DNA of 34,427 nucleotides from a virus, in IMG/VR virus record IMGVR_UViG_3300044949_000293, positions 1 through 34,427 of that record. One strand, given 5' to 3'. Under the pieces are notes generated by a model. It was not told where the DNA came from, made no database searches, and saw nothing but the letters and a program-made list of their open reading frames with translations. This document shows, piece after piece, positions 7,251 through 17,298 of the stretch (the stretch's first letter is position 1; every line of letters starts with the position of its first letter). Position numbers and translations under genes: made by a program.

Positions 7251-10200
7251 CCCACAAGTCAACAAGCAACCTTCTAAGGTTAAAACATCTAAGGTAGATG
7301 AGTTCAAGAAGCAAACAGATAAAACTAAGGTAGGTCAGGCAGAAGCTGCCATCATACCTAAAGTTGCTGGTGCAATTGAAGCAGGTAGCAAGAAGCCAAT
7401 CCTTGGCGCGGTTATTAACCCAGCAATGCGTGTGCTTGAAACATTTGGCAAGCGTGTTGTACAGCCACTTACTCAAGGTGCATCTACTGCATTACTTACG
7501 CCACAAGCTATGGCTGCTGGCAAAGGTAACCCTATTGAATCATTTCGTTTTGCTAAGAAGCAATCTGAAAAGATTTCTATGGGTCAAGCGTTAGCAGGTG
7601 CTGTAGGTAAAGTTACATCACCAGTACTTGGTGACGTAACAAACGCTACCTTTCTTAACGAAGACTTCGATATCTTTAACGATAAGCAACGCGAACGAGC
7701 ATTCAGAGATGAATGGGTTGGCATCATTGCATCAGGGTCAAGCGATTTAGTATTAGCTGCGCTAGGAACTAAAGGCGCTGGAGCTACTGTTCGTGCTACA
7801 GGTCGTAAAGTTGTAGGACCAAAGCGTATTGCAACAACAGATGACATGAATAAGTTTCGTGATGAAATCGAAACTATTGTTACAGAATCTACATTGCCAG
7901 ATGTTCAGCGTACCAAAACTGGTCTTACTGTACTTGTTGATGATGCCGTTAGAGAAAAGGACATCACCAAGTTAGCTGCTAACCCACTAGTAAGTGAAAC
8001 AGCAAACCCTTACCGTACCGCAACAATCGTTTCACGATTGGATAACCACCGCGATGTAGCAGATTACTTGCTAGCAGAACGCGGTGACATTGATGCGTTT
8101 AATCGTTTCTTTGCAAGCAAGCCACTAGATGCTGACCACTTAGATGATTACGGTATCGACAAGACAACACCAATCTATGATTGGTCTGAGTTGGGTCAAG
8201 AGTTTCTTACACCAGCAATGACATCAAGAATGCAGCGGATTGTTGATGCAAAGAAAGCAAGTGACCCTAAATTTGCACGAGCTCTAGAAGAGTTCGGTGC
8301 TAATCTGCCACGTGGCGTAAACGTTGAAAGCTATCGTCCAGGACGTTTTGCTGCTCTTGAATCACTTAGCCTTGCTAAAAAGAAGATTCAATTGCAGTCA
8401 CAATACGGTGACCTTAAAATGTTTGGTGACGACGGTGGCGAAGGTTGGAAGACGCAGGTCTACCAAACAAACACATACGACCGCGTTATCCGCACAATTG
8501 CATGGACTGGCTCAGGTCGCCCACAGGGCATGATTAATATTTCTAACCCACGTGCATTTGAAGCATCATCTGATTTACTATCAGACCTTAACCGCCTACA
8601 GTTCCTTAGTGGAGCCGAAGGCGCAGTGTTTAAGCGTAAGATGGTTTCAAAGTTTCTTAACGCTCAGGATGATACAGAACGTGCATTAGCACTTGGTCAA
8701 ATTGAAGAAGCTGTCATGATTCGCCTAGCAAAGTTCTATGGCGTAACAGACCTTCAGGATATCCGCACACCTACTGACGCTGTCGACCAGATTAAGCAGT
8801 GGCGCACCAAGGCTAACGAATCACGTTCAACCATCAAGCAGTTTGCTGTTAAGAATGGTTTTATTCCAGACAACGATGGTTCTATTAACGTACAGAATTT
8901 TCTTTCAGTATCAAACGAAGCTCAAACAATTCCAATGCTTGACTTCCGCCGACTAGAAGCAGAAGTAATTATCAATGCTCGTCGTGCTGCTGGTAAGGGA
9001 ACAAAGGTAACTGAAGGTCAATACCGTGGCGCTGTTGTGTCCAAGGTAGCTATGAACACTGGTCAGTTCCTTGACTTAGCTAACATGGTTTTCTCAAACC
9101 TTAACTTGCTTCGCCTTGCATACATTCCTAAGAACTCAATGATTGACCCAATGGCTCGTGCTTCTATGGCACTTGAGTCTATGGAGTTGTTCCGTAATGC
9201 AGCACCAGCAATGGATAATGTTGCATATAACTCAAGCCTTCGCGCTGAATCAATCAAGCGTTTCTTGCCTGGTTCACCACAATCAAAAGCACGTAAACGT
9301 GCTGAAGCTGCAAAGTTTGAAGTTGAACAGTACCGAGCAGAGATGGAACCAAAAGTTGCTGATTGGGAAAAAGCACAGGACGCATTTGATATTGCTGACA
9401 AGAATTACGCTAAGTTAGTTGCTGCTCGTGATAAGGCATTGGCTCGTGCCAATAAGTCTACAGGTGCATCGGCTGCTAAGGCACAGGCTGCATTGTATGC
9501 AGCAGAGGATGCGCTTTATGACGCACGTATTGCGCTTAGCCAAGCAGATGACCAATTGTCACGTACGGCAGATATTGTCAACGGATACGCAAAACTTATT
9601 GACAATACACGCAAAGACTGGATTGATTACGAATCACGTAAGCAAGAGTTGCGTACTGGTAAGAAGCGCATCGGTCAAGAGCAAGATGTAATCGTAAGCT
9701 CAAGTGGCAAGGCATACACTATTGATGGTCTTGCAGACCCTAACATTCGTGGCGTCGGTCCTTACATGGCTGAAGTTGATTCAGCTCAAAACTTTTTAAC
9801 AACTGCTATGCAGTCAGAAATTTCTCGTCGCCTTCGTGCAGACGGAACTCGCTTTGTAAAGATTAACCGCAAAGACCGAGCAGAATATATGAATGCTTTG
9901 GCACATATTGCAAACCGTCAGATTCGAAATGAAATCGACATGCCTCTTGGCATGATGATGCGTAATGAATCTACTGGCGAGATTCTTAAGTGGTTATACA
10001 GCCCAGCAGGTAAAGAGTACCGACTACGTATGCAGTCACGTTTCGGCGGTAAAGAATTAAAACGCGATGACTTTGCTAACTGGATTGATACAACCAGAGA
10101 CAAACTTTTCCAGATGTATCCAGATGATGGACTACGTTCAACAATTCTTACACGTGAAGTTTCTGTTGACGAGGTTGACTCAATCCTTTACGGCAAGCCA

Positions 10201-12171
10201 GATTTGCCAGAAACAATTGATGGACCAAGCCTTCAACTTAACGATTTGAATAACCTAGAACGTGGCTTAGCCAAGGTTCAGGGAGCAACTGATGCAGCAT
10301 GGAGAATCTTATCTGCAGCAGAAAACAGACTGGTGCGTAATCCACTGTTCTTGACGTATACACGCCAAGAGATGAAGACGATGGTAGATGCTGCAGAACG
10401 CTCTGGCATTAATGTATCTGACGCGGTGGTTAACCATGAGATTCGCCAAGCTGCATATCGTAAGGCGTTATCACGTGTTGAAGAAACACTGTACTCATCA
10501 CGTCGCCTCAGCAACGGTATGTACGTGGCACGTTATGCCATGTCATTCCCACTAGCATTCTTTAACTCACAGGCTGTAGCGCTTCGCCTATTGGCTCGCA
10601 ACCCAATGAATGCGTACTGGTACAACAGTATCCAGCAAGCGTTCGATAACTTTGAAGCATACGAAGACCAAGATGGAAACACTTACAAGAACATTAAGGA
10701 TGTTCCTAGAGGAACGCAAGTGTCCGTTAAGTATCCAATTCCTTTTGGTGACAAGCTACCAGGTTGGGCTCAGAACGCACTAAAGCCTTACACAGATTCA
10801 CGTGGCGGTGGAATCCGCTGGAATCCAAAGCAACTAGAGTTTATGGTTGCTGACCCATCAGTATCTTGGTTCGGTGGTATTACAATTTCTGAAATCGTTA
10901 AGAACGGTATCGGAATTGGTCCATGGAAGATTTATGGCGAACAGGTTGCTCAAGGATTACGTGAAGTACTTGGCGATGATGTCTATGAATCCAGCGTTCT
11001 ATACGGTGGATACCCACAAGAAGGTGGTGGTTTCGTAGAAACTACAGCCAACACAATCCTTCCAGGGTATATGAAATCAGGTTTAGCTGCACTAGGCATC
11101 TTTAGAGATGACAGATTCTTGGACGAAACATTTGTCCAGTTTAAAACTGCATACGCTCAATGGGATAGAAACGGTCGCATAGGCGAGCCACCTACCATGA
11201 CAACAGCAGCACGAGCTGCTGGAGTAATGTCTTTTATCCGTTCGATTGTTCAGTTCTCAATGCCAATCGCTACATCATTTGACCCTGTAACACGTTCAGC
11301 TACTGCATGGTATGCAGAGTTGGTCGATGCTACAGGCGGAGATTACAAGATGGCAGACAAGATATTCGCAGAACAATGGGGTGTCGATGCAATCGCACTG
11401 ATTGGTTCTAACCAAAAGAATATCTCAGGTCTTGCAACAACAATGGATGACCTAGCTGTTCTTCGCAAGAACCCAGAGTTGCTTGCAAAGCTTGGACGTT
11501 CCAACACAAAGTACGCAGCAATGCTTTCATCTGGTTACGGTGATTTGTCAAGCAGTTCTGAATACTCAACCGAAGTTGCTGCAATCTTTAAGAAGCTTGG
11601 TTACCCTGGATATGACACTCCTATTACCCAGAAAAAAACCAAGGAAGAAGTAGCTAAAAGCGTTGAGGCTCGACGCGGTTGGTTTGAGTACCAGAAGGCT
11701 CAGGAGTGGCGTGATGCCAAGATGGCTGAGTACGGTATTCGGTCTACAAGCGAATCAATGTACGAACGAAGCGGTATCAAACGTGAGTTTGACAAGATGG
11801 TTCAGGTCGTTATCGATGACTTCCCATCATGGGTTACCGAACGTAAGAACATCAACGATGAGTATTGGGATGCAACAATCCCATCTATTCAGAAGATTGT
11901 AGATGATGAAAACTGGAGAGCATATTCCTTCAGTAAGGGAAGTCCTAAGTGGGAAGAAATAGCGTACTGGCTTGAAGAAGCTAAAGCTTTTAACAAAGCT
12001 TATGAGCAGCAAAACAATACAGACAAGCGCAAACTTCTACTAAAGCAAAACTTTGCTCAGTTCCACTATGACTTTTTGCAGACAGCATCTGAAGAATTTG
12101 CTGCTTTTGCGTACAGATGGTTAAACAATATGCCTCAACTAGACACAGAATTTACGGTGACAAATGGCTAA
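7225..12171 (+). CDS. giant structural protein, probable internal virion (ejection) protein
   Basis: At 1648 residues this is by far the largest protein in the window. A perfect AAGGAGGT at 7209-7216 lies eight bases before a GTG at 7225, so GTG is preferred over the ATG at 7231. The N-terminus is basic (residues 14-40). Residues about 690-800 are a charged Ala-rich coiled coil (RAEMEPKVADWEKAQDAFD and following). A hydrophobic stretch near 1100-1123 (YAMSFPLAFFNSQAVAL) could contact membrane. No enzyme motif was found. With no tail tube or sheath genes nearby, a tape measure is less likely than an internal core or DNA-ejection protein like the large ones of T7-type phages. This is inference. 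Confidence 0.85.
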   Translation: MSMTEWWNDPQVNKQPSKVKTSKVDEFKKQTDKTKVGQAEAAIIPKVAGAIEAGSKKPILGAVINPAMRVLETFGKRVVQPLTQGASTALLTPQAMAAGKGNPIESFRFAKKQSEKISMGQALAGAVGKVTSPVLGDVTNATFLNEDFDIFNDKQRERAFRDEWVGIIASGSSDLVLAALGTKGAGATVRATGRKVVGPKRIATTDDMNKFRDEIETIVTESTLPDVQRTKTGLTVLVDDAVREKDITKLAANPLVSETANPYRTATIVSRLDNHRDVADYLLAERGDIDAFNRFFASKPLDADHLDDYGIDKTTPIYDWSELGQEFLTPAMTSRMQRIVDAKKASDPKFARALEEFGANLPRGVNVESYRPGRFAALESLSLAKKKIQLQSQYGDLKMFGDDGGEGWKTQVYQTNTYDRVIRTIAWTGSGRPQGMINISNPRAFEASSDLLSDLNRLQFLSGAEGAVFKRKMVSKFLNAQDDTERALALGQIEEAVMIRLAKFYGVTDLQDIRTPTDAVDQIKQWRTKANESRSTIKQFAVKNGFIPDNDGSINVQNFLSVSNEAQTIPMLDFRRLEAEVIINARRAAGKGTKVTEGQYRGAVVSKVAMNTGQFLDLANMVFSNLNLLRLAYIPKNSMIDPMARASMALESMELFRNAAPAMDNVAYNSSLRAESIKRFLPGSPQSKARKRAEAAKFEVEQYRAEMEPKVADWEKAQDAFDIADKNYAKLVAARDKALARANKSTGASAAKAQAALYAAEDALYDARIALSQADDQLSRTADIVNGYAKLIDNTRKDWIDYESRKQELRTGKKRIGQEQDVIVSSSGKAYTIDGLADPNIRGVGPYMAEVDSAQNFLTTAMQSEISRRLRADGTRFVKINRKDRAEYMNALAHIANRQIRNEIDMPLGMMMRNESTGEILKWLYSPAGKEYRLRMQSRFGGKELKRDDFANWIDTTRDKLFQMYPDDGLRSTILTREVSVDEVDSILYGKPDLPETIDGPSLQLNDLNNLERGLAKVQGATDAAWRILSAAENRLVRNPLFLTYTRQEMKTMVDAAERSGINVSDAVVNHEIRQAAYRKALSRVEETLYSSRRLSNGMYVARYAMSFPLAFFNSQAVALRLLARNPMNAYWYNSIQQAFDNFEAYEDQDGNTYKNIKDVPRGTQVSVKYPIPFGDKLPGWAQNALKPYTDSRGGGIRWNPKQLEFMVADPSVSWFGGITISEIVKNGIGIGPWKIYGEQVAQGLREVLGDDVYESSVLYGGYPQEGGGFVETTANTILPGYMKSGLAALGIFRDDRFLDETFVQFKTAYAQWDRNGRIGEPPTMTTAARAAGVMSFIRSIVQFSMPIATSFDPVTRSATAWYAELVDATGGDYKMADKIFAEQWGVDAIALIGSNQKNISGLATTMDDLAVLRKNPELLAKLGRSNTKYAAMLSSGYGDLSSSSEYSTEVAAIFKKLGYPGYDTPITQKKTKEEVAKSVEARRGWFEYQKAQEWRDAKMAEYGIRSTSESMYERSGIKREFDKMVQVVIDDFPSWVTERKNINDEYWDATIPSIQKIVDDENWRAYSFSKGSPKWEEIAYWLEEAKAFNKAYEQQNNTDKRKLLLKQNFAQFHYDFLQTASEEFAAFAYRWLNNMPQLDTEFTVTNG

Positions 12172-13009
12172 GAAGTACAAAAAGGGTGACCCAGCGCCAG
12201 ACCCAAAAAGTTATCCAAATAACAGCAAGGGCAAGGCTGCATACCAGGCTGACTACAAGGCTTGGCAAAACGCGCAAACACCAAAACCTCAAGAGCTTGA
12301 TGTACCACCAATTCTTCTTCCTGGCGTTAAAGCAGGAGAACAATTATCAGTAGACCAACAGCAAGCAAAAGACTGGTTTAAGTTTACTGCACCAAAGGCA
12401 GCAAAGGGAACGCCTGCTCGTATTTACTACGATAGCTTTGTTTCAATGCTAGCCAAGGCTGGTATTCCAAAGTCTAAGTACAATTCTGTATGGGCTGATG
12501 CGGTGTCTTGGGTTCAAGCACCAGGGTCTGGCTCTAAGGGTGACCCAAAGTTGTATCTATCTTCTGGCTTTAGCGCAGCAGATTACGCATCAACAGCAAC
12601 TAAAGCACCAGCGACTACTAAGAGTAAGACAACAACTACTACTCAATACAGTCCATCATCTGCTGGCTCAACAATCAACTCAATGATTGAAAATGAACTT
12701 GGTCGTACTGCAACTTCAGATGAAGTTGCTGGATACCTAAAGGCAGTAAATGAAAAGGCAAAGCTTGAACCGTCTGTTTATGAAAACACAAGCAAGACAA
12801 CAGTTACTGGCTCTGGCGCCAAAGGCGTAAGCAACACTGTAACTAGCGCTACTCAGTCAACTGGATTTGACCCAGCAATCTTTGCACAGAACTTTGCTCG
12901 CAGCTTACCAGATTACGCTGAATCTTTTGCTGCTAAAAACTTTTTAAGAATCGTAGATAGTCTTATCGGTCCTGACCGAACAGCAATCGGAAAGGTGGTT
13001 GAGCAGTAA
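12164..13009 (+). CDS. putative internal virion or structural protein
   Basis: Encodes 281 residues and overlaps the giant gene by eight bases. The first 40 residues are Lys, Pro and Asn rich. A folded segment spans about residues 60-150 (DWFKFTAPKAAKG, IYYDSFVSMLAKAGIP). A Thr/Ser/Lys linker follows (TTKSKTTTTTQYSP), then a segment NSMIENELGRTATSDEV in about residues 170-215 and a helical C-terminus. No catalytic motif is recognised. Its position in a run of large proteins before the scaffold suggests a virion protein, possibly a core component. Confidence 0.8.
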   Translation: MAKKYKKGDPAPDPKSYPNNSKGKAAYQADYKAWQNAQTPKPQELDVPPILLPGVKAGEQLSVDQQQAKDWFKFTAPKAAKGTPARIYYDSFVSMLAKAGIPKSKYNSVWADAVSWVQAPGSGSKGDPKLYLSSGFSAADYASTATKAPATTKSKTTTTTQYSPSSAGSTINSMIENELGRTATSDEVAGYLKAVNEKAKLEPSVYENTSKTTVTGSGAKGVSNTVTSATQSTGFDPAIFAQNFARSLPDYAESFAAKNFLRIVDSLIGPDRTAIGKVVEQ

Positions 13010-14079
13010 TGTCAGCACTAGATGCAGCAAATACAGCGCGTCAAGCGCAAATACAAGCAGGACGTCGAACTCTTCTACCACCTCCTAATCCTAATACATT
13101 AAGCAGCTCTGTTCCACAAACCAGAGACACTCTCTCTATGGCAATGCTGCAATCAAAGTTCGGTATTGCTGCTGCAGTTATCGGTGCTGACCCAAGCCTT
13201 AAGGCTGCGCTAGAAAGAATCCTTGGTACCAGTGGTGGACCAATGATTACCGACCCATACCTACAAGAACAAATTATTAAAGAATCTTCTTGGTGGCGTG
13301 ACCAGACAGATACTCAACGTCAATACGCTTTTGCTAAGCAGACTAACCCAGGTCAGTTCGCTGCAGATTTGCAATTAAACGCCAGCGAAATTGTCAAGAA
13401 GTTTGCAGCTAACGGTATTTCTATTACTGCTGATGACGCGATTAGATACGCAGAACAGATGATGCAGCAGTCAATCATCAAAGACGGCAAGGTAGTTCGT
13501 TACGATACAGATTACCTAAACCAGTTGATGGCTAATGCAATTGACTTTACAAAGAATGACAAAGTTGGCGACCGAGTTGTTTACACAAAACTTGCTGGCA
13601 ATCTTGAGACATTGGCACAAAGCTTATACAAGCAAGCATGGGACTATGGTTTCCCACAGACAATGTCCAACACAGGATTTACTAACTGGTTTGAGGCAAG
13701 CATGAAGGGTCTAGTTTCTGGACAATTAAATCCACAACAAGTCGATGACCAACTTCAAGCACGAGCAAAGTCATTTGCTCCTGGTTTATCTAACCTAATT
13801 GACCAAGGTCAGACGCTGCGTCAAGCAGCAGACCCATGGCTACGTGCTATTGCAGATACATGGGAACTTGGCGACGTTAACCAAATTGACCTTAACGATG
13901 AAACAGTTCAGCGAACATTAAACTCTACAGATGAAAAGGGAAATGTATCCCCTATCAATCTATACGATGCAAAGAAGATGGCTCGTCGCAGTTCTAAGTG
14001 GGATATGACCCAGAACGCTAAAGAAGAGAAGACAAGAATAGCAAGCACAATCTTGCGCGACATGGGATTCTTGGGGTAA
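13009..14079 (+). CDS. putative internal virion or structural protein
   Basis: Encodes 356 residues, with a TAATG junction to the previous gene, so coupled translation is likely. The sequence is mostly helical and Gln/Ala rich (MSALDAANTARQAQIQAGRR; FAKQTNPGQFAADLQL). No metal, nucleotide or catalytic motif was seen, and no membrane segment. It belongs to the same run as the giant protein and the 281- and 534-residue proteins, so together they could form an internal core or ejection apparatus. That grouping is inference from order only. Confidence 0.8.
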   Translation: MSALDAANTARQAQIQAGRRTLLPPPNPNTLSSSVPQTRDTLSMAMLQSKFGIAAAVIGADPSLKAALERILGTSGGPMITDPYLQEQIIKESSWWRDQTDTQRQYAFAKQTNPGQFAADLQLNASEIVKKFAANGISITADDAIRYAEQMMQQSIIKDGKVVRYDTDYLNQLMANAIDFTKNDKVGDRVVYTKLAGNLETLAQSLYKQAWDYGFPQTMSNTGFTNWFEASMKGLVSGQLNPQQVDDQLQARAKSFAPGLSNLIDQGQTLRQAADPWLRAIADTWELGDVNQIDLNDETVQRTLNSTDEKGNVSPINLYDAKKMARRSSKWDMTQNAKEEKTRIASTILRDMGFLG

Positions 14080-14082
14080 CAA

Positions 14083-15687
14083 ATGCGATATTACGATAGA
14101 TATATGGTGGATGGTGGCGGTTCGGACATCCCAGACCTTGTTTCTGCTTTTGATAAATTTAATGCAGATAATAATACTATTGCTGATGATACAGCCGTTG
14201 ATGAAACTGGCGATGATGGTGGATTAACCTACGACGAAGTTTTTGGCAACGCTGAAGATAGCCCAGATTTTGATTACAACCCATGGGGCGACCCAGACGA
14301 GATTGACACAACTGGCGTTGAAACAATTGAATATGACCCTTCTTCTTATGGACCAACTGGTTACGACAATCTTGGCGACGAAGAGCTTATGGCTCAGTAT
14401 GACAGTCTTCTTGAACTTCAGGGAGATAGCAGTGGTAACAGCCCAGCTGCATTCCGTATTGGTGAAGAGCTCAGCATGCTTGAGCTTGAAATTGATGCCA
14501 GAAATCAAACACGTAAATTAACACCTCCTCCTAAAAGTACCACTACAACTGGCGGAGGAACGTTATCTCCTGGTGCTGGTGGGGCAGGTCCAGTAGATGC
14601 TGCAACTAAAGCAGTACTTGACCAGATTGCTGGATTAACAAAGCAGATTGCAGACCTTGAGGCTGCACGTGCAGCAGAAGCTGCTAAGCCAAAGGTTGTC
14701 GGCGTACGTACAGTACGTAAGACAGGTGGCATTGTTGAAACCGTTGAGGTTATGTCAGACGGTTCACAAGGTAAAGTCATTGATTCATACAAGGACTTTG
14801 GTGCTCGTGACTCTGTAATGAAGATGTTTGAGAACACAGGTCTTGGCAAGAACTTTATTGATACTTTGGTTCGTTCAATTGACAAAGTGTATGAAGAAAA
14901 CATTATGCCAACCGATGAGCAGATTCTTAATACTATCTACAACAGTGACGCATACAAGACACGGTTTGCAGCTAACGAAACAATTAAGAAGCGCATGGCT
15001 GAAGGCAAGGGTATGCCTGGTGACAGACTCCTTACGCCAAAACAATACATTGACACTGAGATTCAGTACAGAGAAATTATTCAGAACGCTTCATTACCAG
15101 AAGGTTTCTACGATACACAAGATGACTTCACCAAGTTAATCGAAAACAATATCAGCGCAGCTGAGTTGGTTGACCGCGTTAACGTAGCAAAGAACATCTT
15201 GCAGAATGCTGACCAAGCAATCAAGGATTCGCTTAAGAATTATTATGGTCTTTCAGAAAGCGACATGGTCGCTTATCTTCTCGACAAAGATAAAGCATTC
15301 AACCTTATCGACTCACGATTTAAGTTCAGCACAGCAGATGCACAGAAGATGTACACAGCTGCCGAAGTTGGTGGCGCTGCTGCTCGTGCAGGTATGGGTG
15401 CTAACAAAGCATTTGCTGAGGAGATTGCCGAAGCAGGCAAAGCACAAGGCGCAGAAGAAGCATTCCAAACAGCTGCTCGCAATCAAGCAGACTACGCACG
15501 ATTGCTTGGTCTGTACGGTGAGACAGCAGGTGAAGAAGACCTCGCTCGCCAGCAGTTGGCTCTTGCAGGTGGTACAGATGTTGCACTTAAAACCAAGAAG
15601 CTTGCTTCTAAAGAACGTGCAAAGTTTGCTACACGTAGCGCAATCGAGAAGACGTCACTTGGTCGTACGACCGCAGCCGACGTTTAA
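14083..15687 (+). CDS. putative internal virion or structural protein, acidic N-terminus
   Basis: Encodes 534 residues. The first 120 residues are very acidic and Gly/Asn rich (VDETGDDGGLTYDEVFGN). A Thr/Gly/Pro linker follows near 145-170, then a short coiled coil (IAGLTKQIADLEAARAAEAA, about residues 185-205). The C-terminal half is helical and Ala-rich, ending KTSLGRTTAADV. The ribosome site is weak, with only a three-base gap from the previous gene. No enzymatic motif was found. It is the last gene before the structured leader and the scaffold. Confidence 0.8.
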   Translation: MRYYDRYMVDGGGSDIPDLVSAFDKFNADNNTIADDTAVDETGDDGGLTYDEVFGNAEDSPDFDYNPWGDPDEIDTTGVETIEYDPSSYGPTGYDNLGDEELMAQYDSLLELQGDSSGNSPAAFRIGEELSMLELEIDARNQTRKLTPPPKSTTTTGGGTLSPGAGGAGPVDAATKAVLDQIAGLTKQIADLEAARAAEAAKPKVVGVRTVRKTGGIVETVEVMSDGSQGKVIDSYKDFGARDSVMKMFENTGLGKNFIDTLVRSIDKVYEENIMPTDEQILNTIYNSDAYKTRFAANETIKKRMAEGKGMPGDRLLTPKQYIDTEIQYREIIQNASLPEGFYDTQDDFTKLIENNISAAELVDRVNVAKNILQNADQAIKDSLKNYYGLSESDMVAYLLDKDKAFNLIDSRFKFSTADAQKMYTAAEVGGAAARAGMGANKAFAEEIAEAGKAQGAEEAFQTAARNQADYARLLGLYGETAGEEDLARQQLALAGGTDVALKTKKLASKERAKFATRSAIEKTSLGRTTAADV

Positions 15688-15827
15688 TTAAGTTCCGTCC
15701 CAGACCGTCCAGCCCTGGTGATGTGTATAAGTCTGGAAGTCATCACGTCTACGAATCACTACCCCTTGTGAGGAGTACGTGTGGTGCAAACCCGATGAGG
15801 GTCAACTACTAATAGGGAGAAAAAACA
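15688..15827 (+). promoter_or_regulatory. structured leader before scaffold and capsid genes
   Basis: This 140-base gap is unusual in a genome where genes otherwise touch. CCAGAC (15700-15705) can pair with GTCTGG (15731-15736), and GTGATG (15718-15723) with CATCAC (15741-15746). The two stems interlock, an H-type pseudoknot topology. Further short helices are possible at 15756-15759/15768-15771 and 15790-15793/15799-15802. A TATAAG at 15726-15731 could be a -10 box but has no good -35. It ends with a GGGAG ribosome site for the scaffold gene. Role may be mRNA processing or translation control of the most abundant proteins; unproven. Confidence 0.4.
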
Positions 15828-16277
15828 ATGGCAGATAACTACGAATACGATATCGAAGATGACGAAGACTACAGCGGTACTGACTTGGTCAAGAAACTTC
15901 GTAAGCAAATCGATGGACTTCAGAAACAACTGAAGGAAAAAGACTCGCTTATCGAAGAGTTCACGACTTACAGTCACGAAGCATCAATCGGAGAAATCCT
16001 AGAATCATTCGGACTAAATGCAAAAATCGCTCAGTTCATTCCATCAGAAGTCGAAGCCGACCCTGATGCAGTAGCTGAATGGCTAAATGAATACGGCGAT
16101 GCCTTTGGTATTGAAGCCGTTGAAGAGGGAGGCGAAGCCTCCCCAGACGCTCAAGCATATGAGCGTATGTCATCTTTGGATGATGGAGAAACTGACCCTT
16201 ACGTTGGACATGATTTGCAAACACGCATTGACAATGTCACATCTAAGGAAGAGTTACTCAAAATCATTCAGGGCTGA
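15828..16277 (+). CDS. putative scaffolding protein
   Basis: Encodes 149 residues, strongly acidic, lying directly upstream of the major capsid gene, where scaffolds normally sit. The N-terminus is Asp/Glu/Tyr rich (YEYDIEDDEDYSG). Residues 20-45 are a coiled coil (LVKKLRKQIDGLQKQLKEKD). A helical middle and an acidic tail follow (VEEGGEASPDAQ), and the C-terminus is short and helical (SKEELLKIIQG). Scaffolds template capsid assembly and leave before DNA enters. Size, charge and position fit; sequence alone does not prove it. The ribosome site is GGGAG. Confidence 0.65.
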   Translation: MADNYEYDIEDDEDYSGTDLVKKLRKQIDGLQKQLKEKDSLIEEFTTYSHEASIGEILESFGLNAKIAQFIPSEVEADPDAVAEWLNEYGDAFGIEAVEEGGEASPDAQAYERMSSLDDGETDPYVGHDLQTRIDNVTSKEELLKIIQG

Positions 16278-16312
16278 TACATCCACATAAACCCTAATAG
16301 AAAGATATAAAC

Positions 16313-17290
16313 GTGCCAACAACACCAGCCACGTCAACAACGACATCAACGATGTCGAACTTGATTCAGACGTCGTATGATAAGTTGATTGAGTTTAATC
16401 TTCGTTCAGAACCAATGTTCCGCAAGTTTGCAGACAAGCGTCCTGTCGATGTAACAAACCCAGGCAACACCGTCGTCTTCCAGGTCTACAAGGACCTATC
16501 TCGTCAGACAACACCTCTGACACAAACTGAAGACCCAGATGCAGTAACACTTAGCAACACTGACCGTGTTAACGTTGTAGTTAACGAATACGGTAATGCT
16601 GTTATCACAACTGAGCGTCTGGCTCTTGAGTCACTTTCAGCAATTGACCCAGCGGTTGCAGACATGTTGTCATTCAACATGCGCGACTCACTTGATTCAA
16701 TTGTATGGAGCCGTCTAACATCACTTGCAACAGGTCGCTTCACAGGTACATCATCTGCTGATGAATCAACAATCAACGGTGAGAACGTATCTTCAAGCAC
16801 AACAGCTCCAAACTTCTCAGCAGCACTTGCTCGTAAGGGTGTAGCTAAGCTACGCGGAGCATCTGTTCAGCCACGTGATGGTGGATTCTACACAGCACTA
16901 ATTCACCCAGATGTTTCATTCGACCTTCGTTCAGAAGCAGCAACATCTGGAAACGTTTCATGGCAGCTACCACACACCTACACAGAGGCTGGCGTTGCCA
17001 ACCTATGGAATGGTGAAATCGGTATCTTCGACCAGGTTCGTTACATCGAAACACCACGTGCTGAGTCAATCTCAGGTTCAGGAACATCTAAGGTTTACGC
17101 AACTGTAATCCTTGGTAAGCAGGCTCTTGTTGAGGCTGTTTCATATGAGCCAAAGACTGTTATCGGTCCAGTTACAGATAAGTTGATGCGCTTCCGCCCA
17201 GCGGGTTGGAAGGGTCTACTCGGATGGAACGTCTACCGCAAGGAAGCACGTTACGTTATCCAGACCAAGTCAAGCATCGCATCTGCGTAA
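16313..17290 (+). CDS. major capsid protein, N4-gp56-like
   Basis: Encodes 325 residues from a GTG start with a weak AAAGA ribosome site. The pattern matches the N4-gp56 type of HK97-fold coat proteins: a Ser/Thr-rich N-arm, FADKRPVDVTNPGNTVVFQV (39-58), TPLTQTEDPDAVTLS, then VVVNEYGNAVITTERLAL and a long helix with DSLDSIVWSRLT. It ends with a conserved-looking LGWNVYRKEARYVIQTKS. It is flanked by the scaffold upstream and a stable hairpin downstream, consistent with a highly expressed coat gene. Exact subfamily is less certain than the coat assignment. Confidence 0.85.
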   Translation: MPTTPATSTTTSTMSNLIQTSYDKLIEFNLRSEPMFRKFADKRPVDVTNPGNTVVFQVYKDLSRQTTPLTQTEDPDAVTLSNTDRVNVVVNEYGNAVITTERLALESLSAIDPAVADMLSFNMRDSLDSIVWSRLTSLATGRFTGTSSADESTINGENVSSSTTAPNFSAALARKGVAKLRGASVQPRDGGFYTALIHPDVSFDLRSEAATSGNVSWQLPHTYTEAGVANLWNGEIGIFDQVRYIETPRAESISGSGTSKVYATVILGKQALVEAVSYEPKTVIGPVTDKLMRFRPAGWKGLLGWNVYRKEARYVIQTKSSIASA

Positions 17291-17298
17291 TTTGACAG

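Noticed and set aside
7225-12171. Tape measure protein for the giant ORF
   Set aside because: No tail tube, chaperone or sheath genes lie beside it, it comes before the capsid, and it lacks long hydrophobic repeat stretches.
15688-15827. tRNA or tRNA-like gene in the gap before the scaffold
   Set aside because: The helices do not fit a cloverleaf; no acceptor stem, T loop or anticodon arm could be set.
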